Positions 5,352-5,799 of a stretch of 5,799 nucleotides of DNA are shown here, piece after piece. The DNA lies in the NCBI GenBank assembly GCA_937124525.1, contig CAKZLA010000236.1, forward strand, positions 1 through 5,799, written 5' to 3'. Below the pieces are notes generated by a model that worked only from the letters and a program-made list of their open reading frames with translations, searched no databases and was not told the DNA's origin. The stretch comes from an uncultured Desulfobacterium sp. (GTDB lineage: Bacteria > Desulfobacterota > Desulfobacteria > Desulfobacterales > Desulfobacteraceae). How positions within the stretch are numbered: the stretch's first letter is position 1; every line of letters begins with the position of its first letter. A program made the translations under genes and the position numbers.

Positions 5352-5799
5352 TCAGGGCAAAAGCTCCGGGGTGTTTAGTTTGTGGTTGCTGCGCCAGGCC
5401 CACCATCCTGCCACGGACAGGGTGGCCCAGCCCAAGGTATCAATAACGGCCATGCCGTTCACCGCTTTGCCCACGTCCTTAAAAATGGTGTCCCAGAAGT
5501 GCTGGCCTCGGCCCTTGCCGTATTTATAAATACTGCCGTCTGCTTCTTTTGCCCAGAGATAATCATATCGGTAACCGAAATCGTGTATCAACCCGGGAAT
5601 GAGAAGCAGTCCGATGGGGGAGAGCACCCCCCACAAAGGCCTGGGGATGGAGGCCCCGTCAAACAGAAAACCTTTGGGAATAATGATACGTGGACCGCCG
5701 TTGGGCAGGGAGTATTCCCAGTTTTCCATGACTTCCCACTGTCGCACCTTGGTTACCCAGCGCCACAGGCGCTTTGGCAAACCACATCCTTTGGTGTCT
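5352..5799 (-). CDS. DUF1353 family protein, second copy, start outside window
   Basis: This is a paralogue of the complete DUF1353 protein at 2315-2803. The 148 residues in the window align with residues 15-162 of that copy without gaps; I count 17 differences, about 88% identity. The frame stays open to the window edge and begins there with DTKGCGLPKR, so the true start should lie about 41 bases beyond the end, by comparison with the complete copy; the TTG at 5780 is an internal leucine codon. The signatures GFLFDGASIPRPLW and LIHDFGYR are kept, as is the C-terminal hydrophobic stretch with WWAWR. Most residue changes are mild (R/K, V/I, T/S, F/Y), though R117W, G119T and a few near the C-terminus are not. 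Its lysozyme partner is reduced to a remnant. Function is unknown, as for the family. Confidence 0.8.
   Translation of the reverse strand, partial: DTKGCGLPKRLWRWVTKVRQWEVMENWEYSLPNGGPRIIIPKGFLFDGASIPRPLWGVLSPIGLLLIPGLIHDFGYRYDYLWAKEADGSIYKYGKGRGQHFWDTIFKDVGKAVNGMAVIDTLGWATLSVAGWWAWRSNHKLNTPELLP

Overview
The window holds part of a bacterial surface-polysaccharide locus in which every real gene lies on the minus strand, so it reads from high to low coordinates. In that order it contains: a DUF1353 protein cut by the window end; a remnant of a T4-type lysozyme; gmd (GDP-mannose 4,6-dehydratase); fcl (GDP-L-fucose synthase); a complete second DUF1353 protein; a complete T4-type lysozyme; a Wzz/GNVR-type chain-length determinant; and the first 41 codons of its partner BY-kinase. 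Roughly balanced base composition and this gene mix suggest a Gram-negative bacterium. A deltaproteobacterial sulfate reducer (Desulfobacterota) is my guess from general impression; no marker gene in the window proves it.

Two functions are clear. Gmd and Fcl act in sequence to turn GDP-mannose into GDP-L-fucose, a sugar donor for exopolysaccharide, capsule or O-antigen. The Wzz-like protein and the tyrosine kinase, coupled by an ATGA stop/start overlap, would control polymer length and export. No glycosyltransferase, flippase or polymerase lies in the window.

The unusual part is the architecture. Four intergenic gaps (before wzz, before the complete DUF1353 gene, before fcl and before gmd) each carry one copy of the same element of about 80-107 bp, always in the same orientation. 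Its parts, read on the minus strand, are a conserved imperfect hairpin (CTTAAA...TTTAAG) just after the upstream gene, an AT-rich spacer, and a 13-bp palindrome GGGGTCAGACCCC just before the next start codon. A degenerate GGGGTCAG-like motif lies beyond the hairpin in three copies, giving the unit inverted-repeat ends. The elements divide the locus into cassette-like units: [DUF1353'-lysozyme'], [gmd], [fcl], [DUF1353-lysozyme], [wzz-kinase]. The DUF1353-lysozyme unit, phage-like in its families, occurs twice and flanks gmd-fcl. The two DUF1353 proteins are about 88% identical, while the second lysozyme has lost its catalytic part. I read this as a repeat-delimited gene array, possibly mobilised or rearranged through the repeat; that mechanism is inference.

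No stretch over 300 bases lacks a gene. The longest gap (1637-1862) holds one repeat copy plus a REP-like motif. No tRNA, rRNA, CRISPR array, transposase or integrase gene was seen.
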